A stretch of DNA of 64,000 bases from Microcaldota archaeon. Lineage in GTDB: Archaea > Micrarchaeota > Micrarchaeia > Anstonellales > Bilamarchaeaceae. The DNA lies in the NCBI GenBank assembly GCA_016212525.1, contig JACRGD010000010.1, positions 124,001 through 188,000 on the forward strand. The letters run 5' to 3'. This document shows positions 1 to 8,249 of this stretch, piece after piece. Below the pieces are notes generated by a model. That model saw only the letters and a list, made by a program, of their open reading frames with translations, did not search any database and was not told the DNA's origin. Made by a program: the position numbers and the translations under genes. Numbering within the stretch: position 1 is the first letter of the stretch; each line of letters begins with the position of its first letter.

Positions 1-67
1 AGTTAGTTTCCAAAGGGCTTTCAACATGGAAAAATATATAAAGCTCAGCATTAATAAGCAGACGTAT

Positions 68-532
68 ATGAGTGCCAACACATTAGATGAGACGGACATG
101 GCGATACTTGCAGTTTTAAGAGAAGATGCAAAATTACCCATTAAAGAATTGGCCAAAAAGGTGAAAGTTCATCCAAACACAGTCATTCAAAGACTTGAAA
201 AACTCAAAAAATCAAACGTCATACTAAAGTATGCTGCAGATGTAGACTACGCGAAAGCAGGGTTGGATTTGCAGGTAATAATAATGATGAAGGTTCGAAA
301 AGGCAGGGCGGGAGATCCGGAGCAACTCGAAGAATTGATGAAAATGAAGGATCTTGAAGCAATCTATGCGACAACAGGAGTCTGGGATGTCGTAGCTATT
401 TGTCGAGTACGGGATCGGGATCATCTGCTTGAAGTCATACAAAAAGTAGGAAAGAATGAGATCGTGCTTAAAACTTCGAGTCAGATTGTATTATATACGT
501 ACAAGAAGCCCTCGGACTATAATCCATTTTAA
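68..532 (+). CDS. Lrp/AsnC family transcriptional regulator
   Basis: Small feast/famine-type regulator of 154 residues. An N-terminal winged helix-turn-helix (about residues 3-55: LDETDMAILAVLREDAK, then a recognition-helix stretch with HPNTVIQRLEKL) is followed by an alpha/beta RAM (AsnC) effector and oligomerisation domain (about 65-150) with the TTGVWDVV segment typical of the ligand-binding face. I chose ATG 68 because a TATA-like box (TATATAAA, 35-42) lies 26-33 bp upstream, which fits a leaderless archaeal mRNA; an in-frame ATG at 26 lies upstream of that box. The likely ligand is an amino acid, by family knowledge only. It stands alone, convergent with the methyltransferase gene, so its targets cannot be told from context. 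Confidence 0.88.
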   Translation: MSANTLDETDMAILAVLREDAKLPIKELAKKVKVHPNTVIQRLEKLKKSNVILKYAADVDYAKAGLDLQVIIMMKVRKGRAGDPEQLEELMKMKDLEAIYATTGVWDVVAICRVRDRDHLLEVIQKVGKNEIVLKTSSQIVLYTYKKPSDYNPF

Positions 533-537
533 GGACA

Positions 538-1794
538 TTAAATTCGTACAAAACTCTCAAGATACATACCATGAACCGAATCTATCGGTAATGCAGGAAT
601 AGCACCAGGCACCCGAGCATATCCATGAGTAGTGAAACTCGAAGAATAGAAAAGCGGGTCGCAAGGCCGTATGCGCTGAACAAGAATAGAAACGACCTCA
701 TCAGAAATAGAGGGAGTTAGTCCGATGGATTGGGGATCTTCTTCACGAACCAGTATTCTTTTCGCGCTAGAAGCCGTCACAGCATCAACGAAAGCGGGGA
801 CATCAGGAACCCAATTTTTAACATAAGATGCACTAAGACAATCGATAATATCTCCAGAATAACCCAATTTACGAAGCTCGCCCATAAGAAGAGCAAAATT
901 TACCTTAGCGATATCGTGTTTGAGGAAACCCATATGAATGTCTCTTCGCATACCCCCACCAACTTGAGCAAAAAAGGTTTGCCCGGCGGCTTTTGCAAGT
1001 CTAAGCATGTCTAAGTTTGAATCCACAAAAAGGACAAAATAGGGTAAAACAGGTTCACCACGATCTGAGGCCGAGTGTATACCAGGTACAACAACATGTT
1101 TCAGATATTCCATAATCTGAGCTCCAGAACCGCAACCCAGATCAACAAAAACATGACCAAACTGAGGTGCAACTGCCTGATTAAGTGCAGCGGCAATTCG
1201 ATTATGAGCAATCATATGCTCGTCATAAATAGGAGCGAATGCAGACATTGCGGCCTGAGTATCGGCGAGTCTAGAATCTAAAATCTCTGAATCCAAAGAA
1301 ACCCCAGCTAAAGAAGGATATACTCTCATGACCAATGGCACACCTATTTCATCATAAGAGCAACGAGCAAGGAGATCTGGGATAACTTCAGTATGACGAT
1401 CAGTAGGCAGAAGCAAGAGACTAACTGGAGAAGCGTCGGTTCCAAGTCTTCGTAATGCAGCAACAACATCAGGATTAGTTAGATCAATAGCAGATTCGAT
1501 ACCAGGTGCAAAAATAACGGTTTTTGGAATTGCTCGAGGACTAACAATATGAGCAATGAGATCATCCCCGTTAGTAATATGACGAATAGACGAATCGGAA
1601 ACTCCAGATGCCTTAAGCAGTCTACTAAATGATTTGAAGGACTTGGGAGTTGGAGCAACAATGAGAGAAACGTGTTCCTGAGCAGTCACAGCACGTAATC
1701 GATGATGCGAACCGGAATGATTGGGAGGGTTACGCGAAGCTCTTTGGGCACTAGCAAAGGTAGTACACTGGTGAGCAGCAACAAAAGCATTCAT
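538..1794 (-). CDS. Class I SAM-dependent methyltransferase with an uncharacterised N-terminal domain
   Basis: A protein of 418 residues. The C-terminal half carries a Rossmann-type SAM-binding motif (VFVDLGCGSGAQ, about residues 215-226), an acidic motif II region (FVLFVDSNLDMLRLAK) and a later LSASYVKNWVPDVPAFVDAV stretch. The first 170 residues resemble no family I recognise. Substrate unknown: the fold could serve RNA, protein or small-molecule methylation. ATG 1794 is supported by a TATA-like box (TTTATAAA on the minus strand, about 1819-1826) roughly 28 bp upstream, so the transcript would be nearly leaderless. It converges with the Lrp-type gene and diverges from the HprK-like gene, so it is probably monocistronic. 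Confidence 0.72.
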   Translation of the reverse strand: MNAFVAAHQCTTFASAQRASRNPPNHSGSHHRLRAVTAQEHVSLIVAPTPKSFKSFSRLLKASGVSDSSIRHITNGDDLIAHIVSPRAIPKTVIFAPGIESAIDLTNPDVVAALRRLGTDASPVSLLLLPTDRHTEVIPDLLARCSYDEIGVPLVMRVYPSLAGVSLDSEILDSRLADTQAAMSAFAPIYDEHMIAHNRIAAALNQAVAPQFGHVFVDLGCGSGAQIMEYLKHVVVPGIHSASDRGEPVLPYFVLFVDSNLDMLRLAKAAGQTFFAQVGGGMRRDIHMGFLKHDIAKVNFALLMGELRKLGYSGDIIDCLSASYVKNWVPDVPAFVDAVTASSAKRILVREEDPQSIGLTPSISDEVVSILVQRIRPCDPLFYSSSFTTHGYARVPGAIPALPIDSVHGMYLESFVRI

Positions 1795-1936
1795 ACAAGG
1801 CTAATCTAAGGCGAAAGTCTTTATAAATTGGTAGCATATGTGCAAATTTGTGTAAAAGTCAGAAAATATATAATAAACCATAAAAAAACACCAAAACAAA
1901 ACTACACAATACCAGCAAAACAGAAAAAGAAAGGAA

Positions 1937-1945
1937 TATAAAATA
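1937..1945 (+). promoter_or_regulatory. TATA box of the HprK-like gene
   Basis: TATAAAATA about 20-27 bp ahead of ATG 1964, with a purine-rich stretch (AGGAA) just upstream that could act as BRE. The spacing places the transcription start at or next to the start codon, so the mRNA would be leaderless. Confidence 0.5.
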
Positions 1946-1963
1946 AGATCAGATATCCTAAAC

Positions 1964-2917
1964 ATGTCATTCCCATATAAAGTAGAAGTAATAGGCGAAA
2001 AAGAAAAAGAAAGGATAATGGAAAGGATGAATACGTGTGATCTAATTGAACGTAAATCGACAATACACGGAACATGCATAAAATTCTTCACAGACAATCA
2101 TGAATTCAAGGACATGTGGGAAGACAATTTTGAACCCATGCAGGACTGGATACGACCACACGTTCGCCTATATGCAATAAAAGGCAGAAAATTAAGAATA
2201 AGATATGCCGCTGAAAGCAAAACGATCGTAATAGAAGGCTGTGATTATTATGGTTGGGTAAAAAGCATCGCACTAGGACTCGTAGCAGATTTTCTTGAAG
2301 ATTTCCCTTCAGAACATCGCCGAAACTCAGTTCATGGTTCATTTGTAGATTTCGGAGGGCATGGATTGGCACTGATCGGCCCGTCAGGAAGCGGAAAAAC
2401 TACACTCACATACGGCCTATTGTTAGATCAGCAAACAAACTTTCTAACTGATGACTGGTTTTTTGTAAGATTTACCAGCAATGGCACACTGATCTATTCT
2501 TCGGAAAAGAATTCGTACATAAGAGGCGACCTTGGAAAAGTGTGGGAAAAATACACGAAAGGATTAGATGGAATAAAGGAAGATGCACGAAATCGGGCCA
2601 TAGTTGAAGTAAAAAGACTAATTGGAAATGATCGCATAAGAACCGAATCGAATCTTGTGGCCACGGTAATATTAACAAGAAATCCCCAATTACCCGCATT
2701 TTCAAGCCTAACACAGACACAGGCAATAAAATTCCTTATGGAAAACGAATTTTGTAATCCGCATCAATTAATACGAACCAAACAAAAAATCGAAAAAAGA
2801 AGAAGGTTCTTCTTAGAGCTTTTGAAAAAGGCCCCCGTATATTTACTAAATACAATTGAAACTCCAAAAGAAAGCCTAAGTAGATTAAAGGAATTAATGA
2901 GAAAGAGCAACATATGA
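1964..2917 (+). CDS. HPr kinase/PEP carboxykinase-like P-loop protein
   Basis: A protein of 317 residues. Residues 124-165 follow the HprK arrangement closely: HG at 124-125, a short beta hairpin, Walker A GPSGSGKTT (139-147), then TDDW (162-165) where HPr kinases have the catalytic/Mg-binding DD. HprK phosphorylates HPr in bacteria; archaea generally lack a PTS, so the substrate here must be something else or the protein may only bind nucleotide. The N-terminal 110 residues are not recognised. The C-terminal third is helical and lysine/arginine-rich. The next gene (Cgi121-like) starts 29 bp downstream on the same strand. Kinase activity is inferred from motifs only. Confidence 0.6.
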   Translation: MSFPYKVEVIGEKEKERIMERMNTCDLIERKSTIHGTCIKFFTDNHEFKDMWEDNFEPMQDWIRPHVRLYAIKGRKLRIRYAAESKTIVIEGCDYYGWVKSIALGLVADFLEDFPSEHRRNSVHGSFVDFGGHGLALIGPSGSGKTTLTYGLLLDQQTNFLTDDWFFVRFTSNGTLIYSSEKNSYIRGDLGKVWEKYTKGLDGIKEDARNRAIVEVKRLIGNDRIRTESNLVATVILTRNPQLPAFSSLTQTQAIKFLMENEFCNPHQLIRTKQKIEKRRRFFLELLKKAPVYLLNTIETPKESLSRLKELMRKSNI

Positions 2918-2945
2918 TTAATCAGGAATTGTAGGGGCATGTGGC

Positions 2946-3335
2946 ATGAAGGCATACGAAGGAGCATTCAGCAGAGAGATAGCCAGCATACTAAAGGACA
3001 ACGAAACGATAGTAGCGATTAAAAAAACAGTCATCGAATCAGAGGCACAGGTCAGACTTGCATGCGAACTCACAAATAAATCATTTGGCAGCACTAAACA
3101 AATAGCAAAGGACAGGAGAACAGAATTTGTACTTTGGATTTCTGGAGAGCATGAAATCAAAAAAGCAATGGACAGGACAATGCCCAAAGAAAATGAAAAA
3201 TGCATATTCCTGGCTTTGGATGAAAAAAATGAAGATGAATTAGAAGAAATAGTTGTCAAAGGTGCAAAAAAAATAAGACTTTCAAAAAAAATAGATCCGA
3301 TTGAATTAGAAAGGATTTCGCTATCAAGAACATGA
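2946..3335 (+). CDS. KEOPS complex subunit Cgi121-like protein
   Basis: 129 residues, the size expected for Cgi121. The central block (VRLACELTNKSFGSTKQIAK, then RRTEFVLWISGEHEIKKAMD) matches the archaeal family pattern in which an 'L-Y-L-S-G-x-x-Q-I' strand and helix follow a run of basic residues. Cgi121 is the regulatory subunit that helps dock tRNA to KEOPS, which makes threonylcarbamoyladenosine at position 37. No other KEOPS subunit is in this window. It may be co-transcribed with the HprK-like gene just upstream. The assignment rests on pattern recognition and moderate similarity, so a profile search would settle it. Confidence 0.62.
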   Translation: MKAYEGAFSREIASILKDNETIVAIKKTVIESEAQVRLACELTNKSFGSTKQIAKDRRTEFVLWISGEHEIKKAMDRTMPKENEKCIFLALDEKNEDELEEIVVKGAKKIRLSKKIDPIELERISLSRT

Positions 3336-3369
3336 AGGAAATAATTTAAAGGTAGAGAAGAGATCTGTG

Positions 3370-4926
3370 TTAGATGCCTAATCGTTTGGATAATGCATCC
3401 TTATCGATAGGTAGTTCAATACCCAAAACCTGATGTATGAAAACAAACATCTCAACAATTTTAGATTTATCTTTTGAGATACGATCAGCCATCTGCTTTA
3501 TGTCCATATCTTTCCCCACAAGCTCATATAGAAGAAGTCCTTCCTTACCGTATTTTTTATAGACTGCATATCCATCCTCGCCGTATTTTTTCTTCACATC
3601 AGTACGAGCCATGGGTTTGTTTATTACCATGCCATTTTCAAAAAGAAGATTAAGGATCTCGTAAAGTGCCGGAAGGGACAAATCCATTTTAAGGCAGATG
3701 TCGATCACATCATTTTTTGAATCGATTAAATCGACTATTTTAGTACCTCTCTCACCGTATTTAAGAAGAATTTTGGCTTTCATTTGGACAGAACGAACGA
3801 TGTCCGTAGGAGCCTTTACGGGAGTTTCTAGAGGAGAGGGAACAGGAGTATTATCATCACTTGAAACCGAAGAATCGATCATGGGGTTGAAACCTGATTC
3901 AGAAGACTTCTGAGTAGGAGATGGGGGTTGTGTGGGCGCCGAATAAGCTTGCCCTAAGGACCCGGAAAATGGATTTGTACTTGAAGGGGGCACACCCGGA
4001 CTAGCAGGAGGGTTGTTTTTTGGATAGTCTAACTTTATTATGCCCTGTTCATCTAAAAAATCGAGAATTTCAACTAATTTGGATTCTGTGAGTCCGGTCT
4101 GACGCATAATTTGTTCTGCAGTACGTTGACCATCAATTAGAGCATAGACTTTGATTCCCAAATCCCCATATTTATCAAAAATTATCTTTTCTACAGCACT
4201 AAGACCAGAAGAAGATGAAGAAGGGGAAGAATCAGAATAGGGCGAAATTTCAGGCTCTGAAGGAGCAGAAGAAGAGGACTCGGAGTAAGAGGGAGATTTA
4301 GGTTGGTCAGAATCGAAAAAATCATCGGCCTTAGATCGAGACGGTTTTTTTGGAGGAGGTTCTGGGAGAGGAGATGATGACGAATCAATCTCTGGGGAGA
4401 TTGGCTCGATTTCAATTGGAACGTCCGCAGCGGGAGGCAACGGGATTTCAGGTAAAGGTTCGGACTTTTTCTTAGTACCAGAAGATGCCGAGGGAGGCAG
4501 AGGTTGGGGCTCGATAGAAATGTCGGAATCTCCAACAGAGGGAGATGGCTCGATAAGTTGAGGCTCTGGAGCAATGGGTGAGGTTTCCAAAGGCAGGGAT
4601 TTTTTAGATTTCAAACGGGGCTTTTCAGGAGGAGGCGAAGAATCCGGCAATTCAGACGGAGACGCAGCAGTAGAGAGATCAGAAGACAAGGGAATAAGAG
4701 AAACCAGATCATTATCTTTCATAAAAGACATAACTTGATCAAAAAAGTCCGGATCCAGTGCTAGATCTCGTTTGAGTTCTTTTAGAGTTCTTTTACCGGT
4801 TATTGCCTTGTAAATGGAGAGACCCTTATCCCCGTGTTTTTTTAAGACAATATTTTGATTCTTAAATCGCTGTAGAGGACCTTTCTCGTTCTTGACTAGT
4901 TTGTAATCGTTTTCATCAGACACCAT
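3370..4926 (-). CDS. Protein with repeated winged-helix-like modules joined by Pro/Ser-rich linkers
   Basis: 518 residues from ATG 4926, which follows a GGTG ribosome binding site; an upstream in-frame ATG at 4941 is less likely. At least four copies of a module of roughly 60 residues occur, with a consensus like 'KYGxxGxxVYxLIDGxRTxxEI....L....VxxILxFLxxxGxI' (near the N-terminus, in the middle, and two near the C-terminus). The modules are separated by long linkers rich in Pro, Ser and Glu. Each module looks like a degenerate winged helix. It is divergent from the pilus-like operon, whose first gene also begins with a winged helix, so a structural or regulatory role in that system is plausible but unproven. 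Confidence 0.6.
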   Translation of the reverse strand: MVSDENDYKLVKNEKGPLQRFKNQNIVLKKHGDKGLSIYKAITGKRTLKELKRDLALDPDFFDQVMSFMKDNDLVSLIPLSSDLSTAASPSELPDSSPPPEKPRLKSKKSLPLETSPIAPEPQLIEPSPSVGDSDISIEPQPLPPSASSGTKKKSEPLPEIPLPPAADVPIEIEPISPEIDSSSSPLPEPPPKKPSRSKADDFFDSDQPKSPSYSESSSSAPSEPEISPYSDSSPSSSSSGLSAVEKIIFDKYGDLGIKVYALIDGQRTAEQIMRQTGLTESKLVEILDFLDEQGIIKLDYPKNNPPASPGVPPSSTNPFSGSLGQAYSAPTQPPSPTQKSSESGFNPMIDSSVSSDDNTPVPSPLETPVKAPTDIVRSVQMKAKILLKYGERGTKIVDLIDSKNDVIDICLKMDLSLPALYEILNLLFENGMVINKPMARTDVKKKYGEDGYAVYKKYGKEGLLLYELVGKDMDIKQMADRISKDKSKIVEMFVFIHQVLGIELPIDKDALSKRLGI

Positions 4927-4967
4927 TAGCACCACGATCAAAATTCTACAATATTCATTAGGATAAT

Positions 4968-4975
4968 CTTTATTA
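4968..4975 (+). promoter_or_regulatory. TATA-like box of the pilus-like operon
   Basis: CTTTATTA about 25-30 bp ahead of ATG 4999, in the 72-bp divergent spacer between the winged-helix repeat gene and the first pilus-cluster gene. The spacing predicts a leaderless first gene. Confidence 0.45.
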
Positions 4976-4998
4976 ACATACTCAATTCATATTAGCGC

Positions 4999-6729
4999 AT
5001 GGAGTTCGATGAACTACTTATAACTACGGGAGTCGATGCATTAGTAAGACTAGTCAAAGAAAGGCAAAAAGTCGAACTCGAAGAAGCATCAAAAGCGCTA
5101 AATATATCGACAGAAACAATAGAAGATTGGTCTAGAATACTCGAAGAAGAAGGTATACTGAGAATAGAGTATCGATTAACTAAAATATGCTTAGTGTGGA
5201 TTAAACCAACTGAAGAAGACATTGCAGAAGGCAGAAACAAATTTGAAACCCAAAAAACGCAGGTAATACAAGGTGTCGAAGAATTAAAAGGAAGAATAGA
5301 AAAGGAAACAGATGAAATCAAAGAATTTGGAATTGAATTCACCAAATTTCACGAAAAAATAGATCAAAAACTAGCAGCACTTGAAAAGATATCAAATGCA
5401 ATAAATGCAAAGAACGGGGAATCCAGACACAATCAGGAAATAGAGAGAATACAAGACGAGATAGCAGGATTAAGAAATCAAGTCGGACAACTAACTCAGG
5501 AAGTAAGATCTAATTTAACACAAAACGTAGGAAGAGAAAAAGCTGGCGAAGAAACAATAACTCGAATCACCAATGCTACAGAAGAAATCAAAAAACTCCA
5601 AATCGAATTAAGCCAGCTAAGAAAAAACAATCAGGAACAAAAAGTCAGGAAAATAGACATACCAGATACAAACGAAGTAAGAAAAAAATACGAACAAATC
5701 AAAAAAGAATTTCTGGAATTGAAAACAAGAACAGCTAAAAACAGCCAAGATATGAGAGACGTTGCAGACAGTGCAACGATCCTAAAGGACGTAGCAGACT
5801 CCATAATAGGCGAAGAACAAACGGCCCAGCAGGTAAAGGTAGAATTAGAAAAACAACTTGAAAAGGCACAGAGTGTCTTGGATGCACTTCAAACCACAGT
5901 GAATAAAGCAAAAAAAAGCACCGAGATGATAGAGCGATTCCAACAAACTACCGCAAATGCAAAAGGTATTTTTGATCGATTGCCAGATCAGAAGAGAATG
6001 GAAATAGAAGTTCAGAAGAATACCGAAACACAAATAAGATTAGAGGAAAAAATACACGCGATGGATACGCTTCTCGATGAAATAGGAGGAGGCGCAAAAA
6101 CGCAGATGAACTTTAATGATTTGGAACAGAAAATAGAGGAAAGGATAAACCAAGCCAGATCAGATCTAGAGACCCTAACAACCGCACTTGAAGAGGACAA
6201 AGCCACATATTTCGCATTCCAAAAAATAAGAGATAAGATAACGACCTCCCTTGAAGCATATCAGAAGCAGATGGATACATTAGAAAATGAGGCCCGGGAC
6301 ATAGAACGGAAGATAGAGACGGAAAGTACAGAGGCAGTAAAGCAGAGCAAAGAGATAGAAGCACAATTCAAACAAGGAGACATGAAAGAGGTCCTAGATG
6401 GAATTCAGGGAATAAGCGAAAAAAGAAAAACGATTGAAGAAATAATAGAGACAGTAGAACAATTAGATGAAACGGCAGAGAATCTAACCAAAAAAATCAG
6501 TCTGCTTTCAAAAGAAGCCAAACTACTTGAAATACGAACAGATGTAACAGTCAGCAAAACGGCACAGACACTTAATGAAAATCAGGCAGAACAAAAAACA
6601 GAAGAAAAAGCAATAGAAGTAAAAAAACAGATAGAACTTACGGAATCGGAAGAACTGGAATTTAGAAGGAAAAGAGAAGAACTAAAAAAACTAATAAAAA
6701 AACTCTGGGAAGATGAAGAAGGTAGTTAG
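4999..6729 (+). CDS. Winged-helix plus long coiled-coil protein heading the pilus-like operon
   Basis: 576 residues. Residues 1-72 form a winged-helix-like domain (ALVRLVKERQKVELEEASKA, then a wing leading to a hydrophobic strand LTKICLVWIKP). The rest is almost entirely charged heptad coiled coil with few prolines, to the C-terminus at EDEEGS. No transmembrane segment or signal peptide is visible, so it is cytoplasmic. The ATPase gene begins 2 bp after its stop, so translation is probably coupled. Coiled-coil genes next to TadA/TadC-type genes occur in several archaeal lineages with no defined role. An assembly scaffold or regulator at the cytoplasmic face of the pilus machine is an inference from position. 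Confidence 0.65.
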   Translation: MEFDELLITTGVDALVRLVKERQKVELEEASKALNISTETIEDWSRILEEEGILRIEYRLTKICLVWIKPTEEDIAEGRNKFETQKTQVIQGVEELKGRIEKETDEIKEFGIEFTKFHEKIDQKLAALEKISNAINAKNGESRHNQEIERIQDEIAGLRNQVGQLTQEVRSNLTQNVGREKAGEETITRITNATEEIKKLQIELSQLRKNNQEQKVRKIDIPDTNEVRKKYEQIKKEFLELKTRTAKNSQDMRDVADSATILKDVADSIIGEEQTAQQVKVELEKQLEKAQSVLDALQTTVNKAKKSTEMIERFQQTTANAKGIFDRLPDQKRMEIEVQKNTETQIRLEEKIHAMDTLLDEIGGGAKTQMNFNDLEQKIEERINQARSDLETLTTALEEDKATYFAFQKIRDKITTSLEAYQKQMDTLENEARDIERKIETESTEAVKQSKEIEAQFKQGDMKEVLDGIQGISEKRKTIEEIIETVEQLDETAENLTKKISLLSKEAKLLEIRTDVTVSKTAQTLNENQAEQKTEEKAIEVKKQIELTESEELEFRRKREELKKLIKKLWEDEEGS

Positions 6730-6731
6730 AC

Positions 6732-8249
6732 ATGGCAACTGAAGAAGATAACCGAGCAAAATTGACGATGTTGGCTTCATATACATTTAGAAGCGAAGGG
6801 ATACCAGTTGAAGCAAAAATAACCAGAAAAGAAGGAGAATTCGTACCTAGATACGATCTAGTGATACAGGGGATAGCAGAAGGAACAAAACTAATACTTG
6901 AAACTAAACTCAGAGCAGAATTGATAACCGAAGTAAAGTTAGACATATCAGATATATTGGATCCAAAGAAATTTGAGGCAGTAAAAGTTAGATTCATAGA
7001 GTCTGCAAAAAAAATACTAACCAGAAATTTCCCGTCCCTACAGGAAGACAAAAAAGAGATACTTGCAGCATACCTGCTCCAGAACACATTAGGACTGGGA
7101 GAAATAGAATCGCTGATTTCAGATGAACAACTAGAGGAAATAGTTGTCAACAATTCACGGGACCCGGTCTGGGCATACCACAAAAAATTTGGATGGTGTA
7201 GAACTAATCTTAGAATAAAGAATGAAGAAGTGGTTTACGATTATGCATCCACAATAGCCCGAAAAGTAGGACGGCAGATAAACACACTCAATCCAATGCT
7301 TGATGCACATTTACCAACAGGAGACAGAGTAAACGCAACTCTTTTTCCAATATCAGCATTCGGTAACACAATAACAATAAGAAAATTCTCCCGAAATCCT
7401 TGGACAATAACTAGTTTCATAAAGGCAGGAACAATAGACCCTGAAGTTGCCTCGCTAATATGGACATGCATACAAAACGAACTCTCATTAATCGTTTCCG
7501 GTGGAACAGGAAGTGGAAAAACATCATTTCTAAATGCAATGGCCGGACTCATACCAGCCAATCAGAGAATAATAACAATAGAGGACACGCGGGAATTAAC
7601 ACTGCCATCATTTCTGCATTGGGTTCCAATGACAGTAAGAGAAGCCAACCCAGAGGGCAAAGGAGAAGTAACAATGCTGGACCTTATGATAAACGCATTA
7701 AGACAGAGACCAGATAGAATATTGGTCGGAGAAATAAGACGACAGAAAGAAGCAGAAGTAATGTTTGAGGCAATGCATACTGGACACAGCGTCTATGCAA
7801 CAGTCCATGCAGACAATTCAGAACAGACAATATCCAGACTAACAAACCCGCCCATCAACGTACCAAAAGAAATGCTGGATGCATTATCAGGAATAGTAGT
7901 TACTTTCAGACATAGAAGGTTAAATGTCAGAAGAGTTTTGGAATTCGCAGAAGTAACAAATGAATCAAAAGCGAACGTACTATATAGGTGGGAAGTTAAA
8001 ACAGACAAAGTAAGAGGCATAGGAAAAATGAACCGGCTTGCACAAACACTCGGATTGTATTCGGGACTAGACGAAAAAGAGATAGAGCAAGACGTAGAAG
8101 AAAAAATGAAAGTCCTTGGATGGATGTGCAAAAATAATTACGACACAGTTGATCAGGTAGGTAGAATAGTCTCTCAATATTACATCAATCCTTCGGAGAT
8201 CCTTGAGGCAGTTCAAAAGAACAAACCCTGGGAGTTTAAGGTGAACTGA
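6732..8249 (+). CDS. Type II/IV secretion ATPase (TadA/ArlI-type pilus assembly ATPase)
   Basis: 505 residues of the archaeal type II/IV secretion ATPase superfamily. Walker A GGTGSGKTS lies at 257-265, an Asp-box region at IEDTRELTL (about 283-291), Walker B at RILVGEIR (about 329-336) and the His box at TGHSVYATVHAD (350-361). The N-terminal domain (1-230) carries the usual LEEIVVN and RKFSRNPWT elements. The hexamer would power extrusion of the pilin through the TadC-like platform proteins encoded downstream. There is no sign of a FlaH/ArlH partner or archaellins nearby, so a pilus or secretion role fits better than an archaellum. The stop overlaps the next start (ATGA). Confidence 0.9.
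   Translation: MATEEDNRAKLTMLASYTFRSEGIPVEAKITRKEGEFVPRYDLVIQGIAEGTKLILETKLRAELITEVKLDISDILDPKKFEAVKVRFIESAKKILTRNFPSLQEDKKEILAAYLLQNTLGLGEIESLISDEQLEEIVVNNSRDPVWAYHKKFGWCRTNLRIKNEEVVYDYASTIARKVGRQINTLNPMLDAHLPTGDRVNATLFPISAFGNTITIRKFSRNPWTITSFIKAGTIDPEVASLIWTCIQNELSLIVSGGTGSGKTSFLNAMAGLIPANQRIITIEDTRELTLPSFLHWVPMTVREANPEGKGEVTMLDLMINALRQRPDRILVGEIRRQKEAEVMFEAMHTGHSVYATVHADNSEQTISRLTNPPINVPKEMLDALSGIVVTFRHRRLNVRRVLEFAEVTNESKANVLYRWEVKTDKVRGIGKMNRLAQTLGLYSGLDEKEIEQDVEEKMKVLGWMCKNNYDTVDQVGRIVSQYYINPSEILEAVQKNKPWEFKVN

Noticed and set aside
1801-2097. Minus-strand hydrophobic ORF at the HprK-like promoter
   Set aside because: Low-complexity Phe/Ser/Leu frame opposite A-rich DNA and over the promoter; typical shadow ORF.
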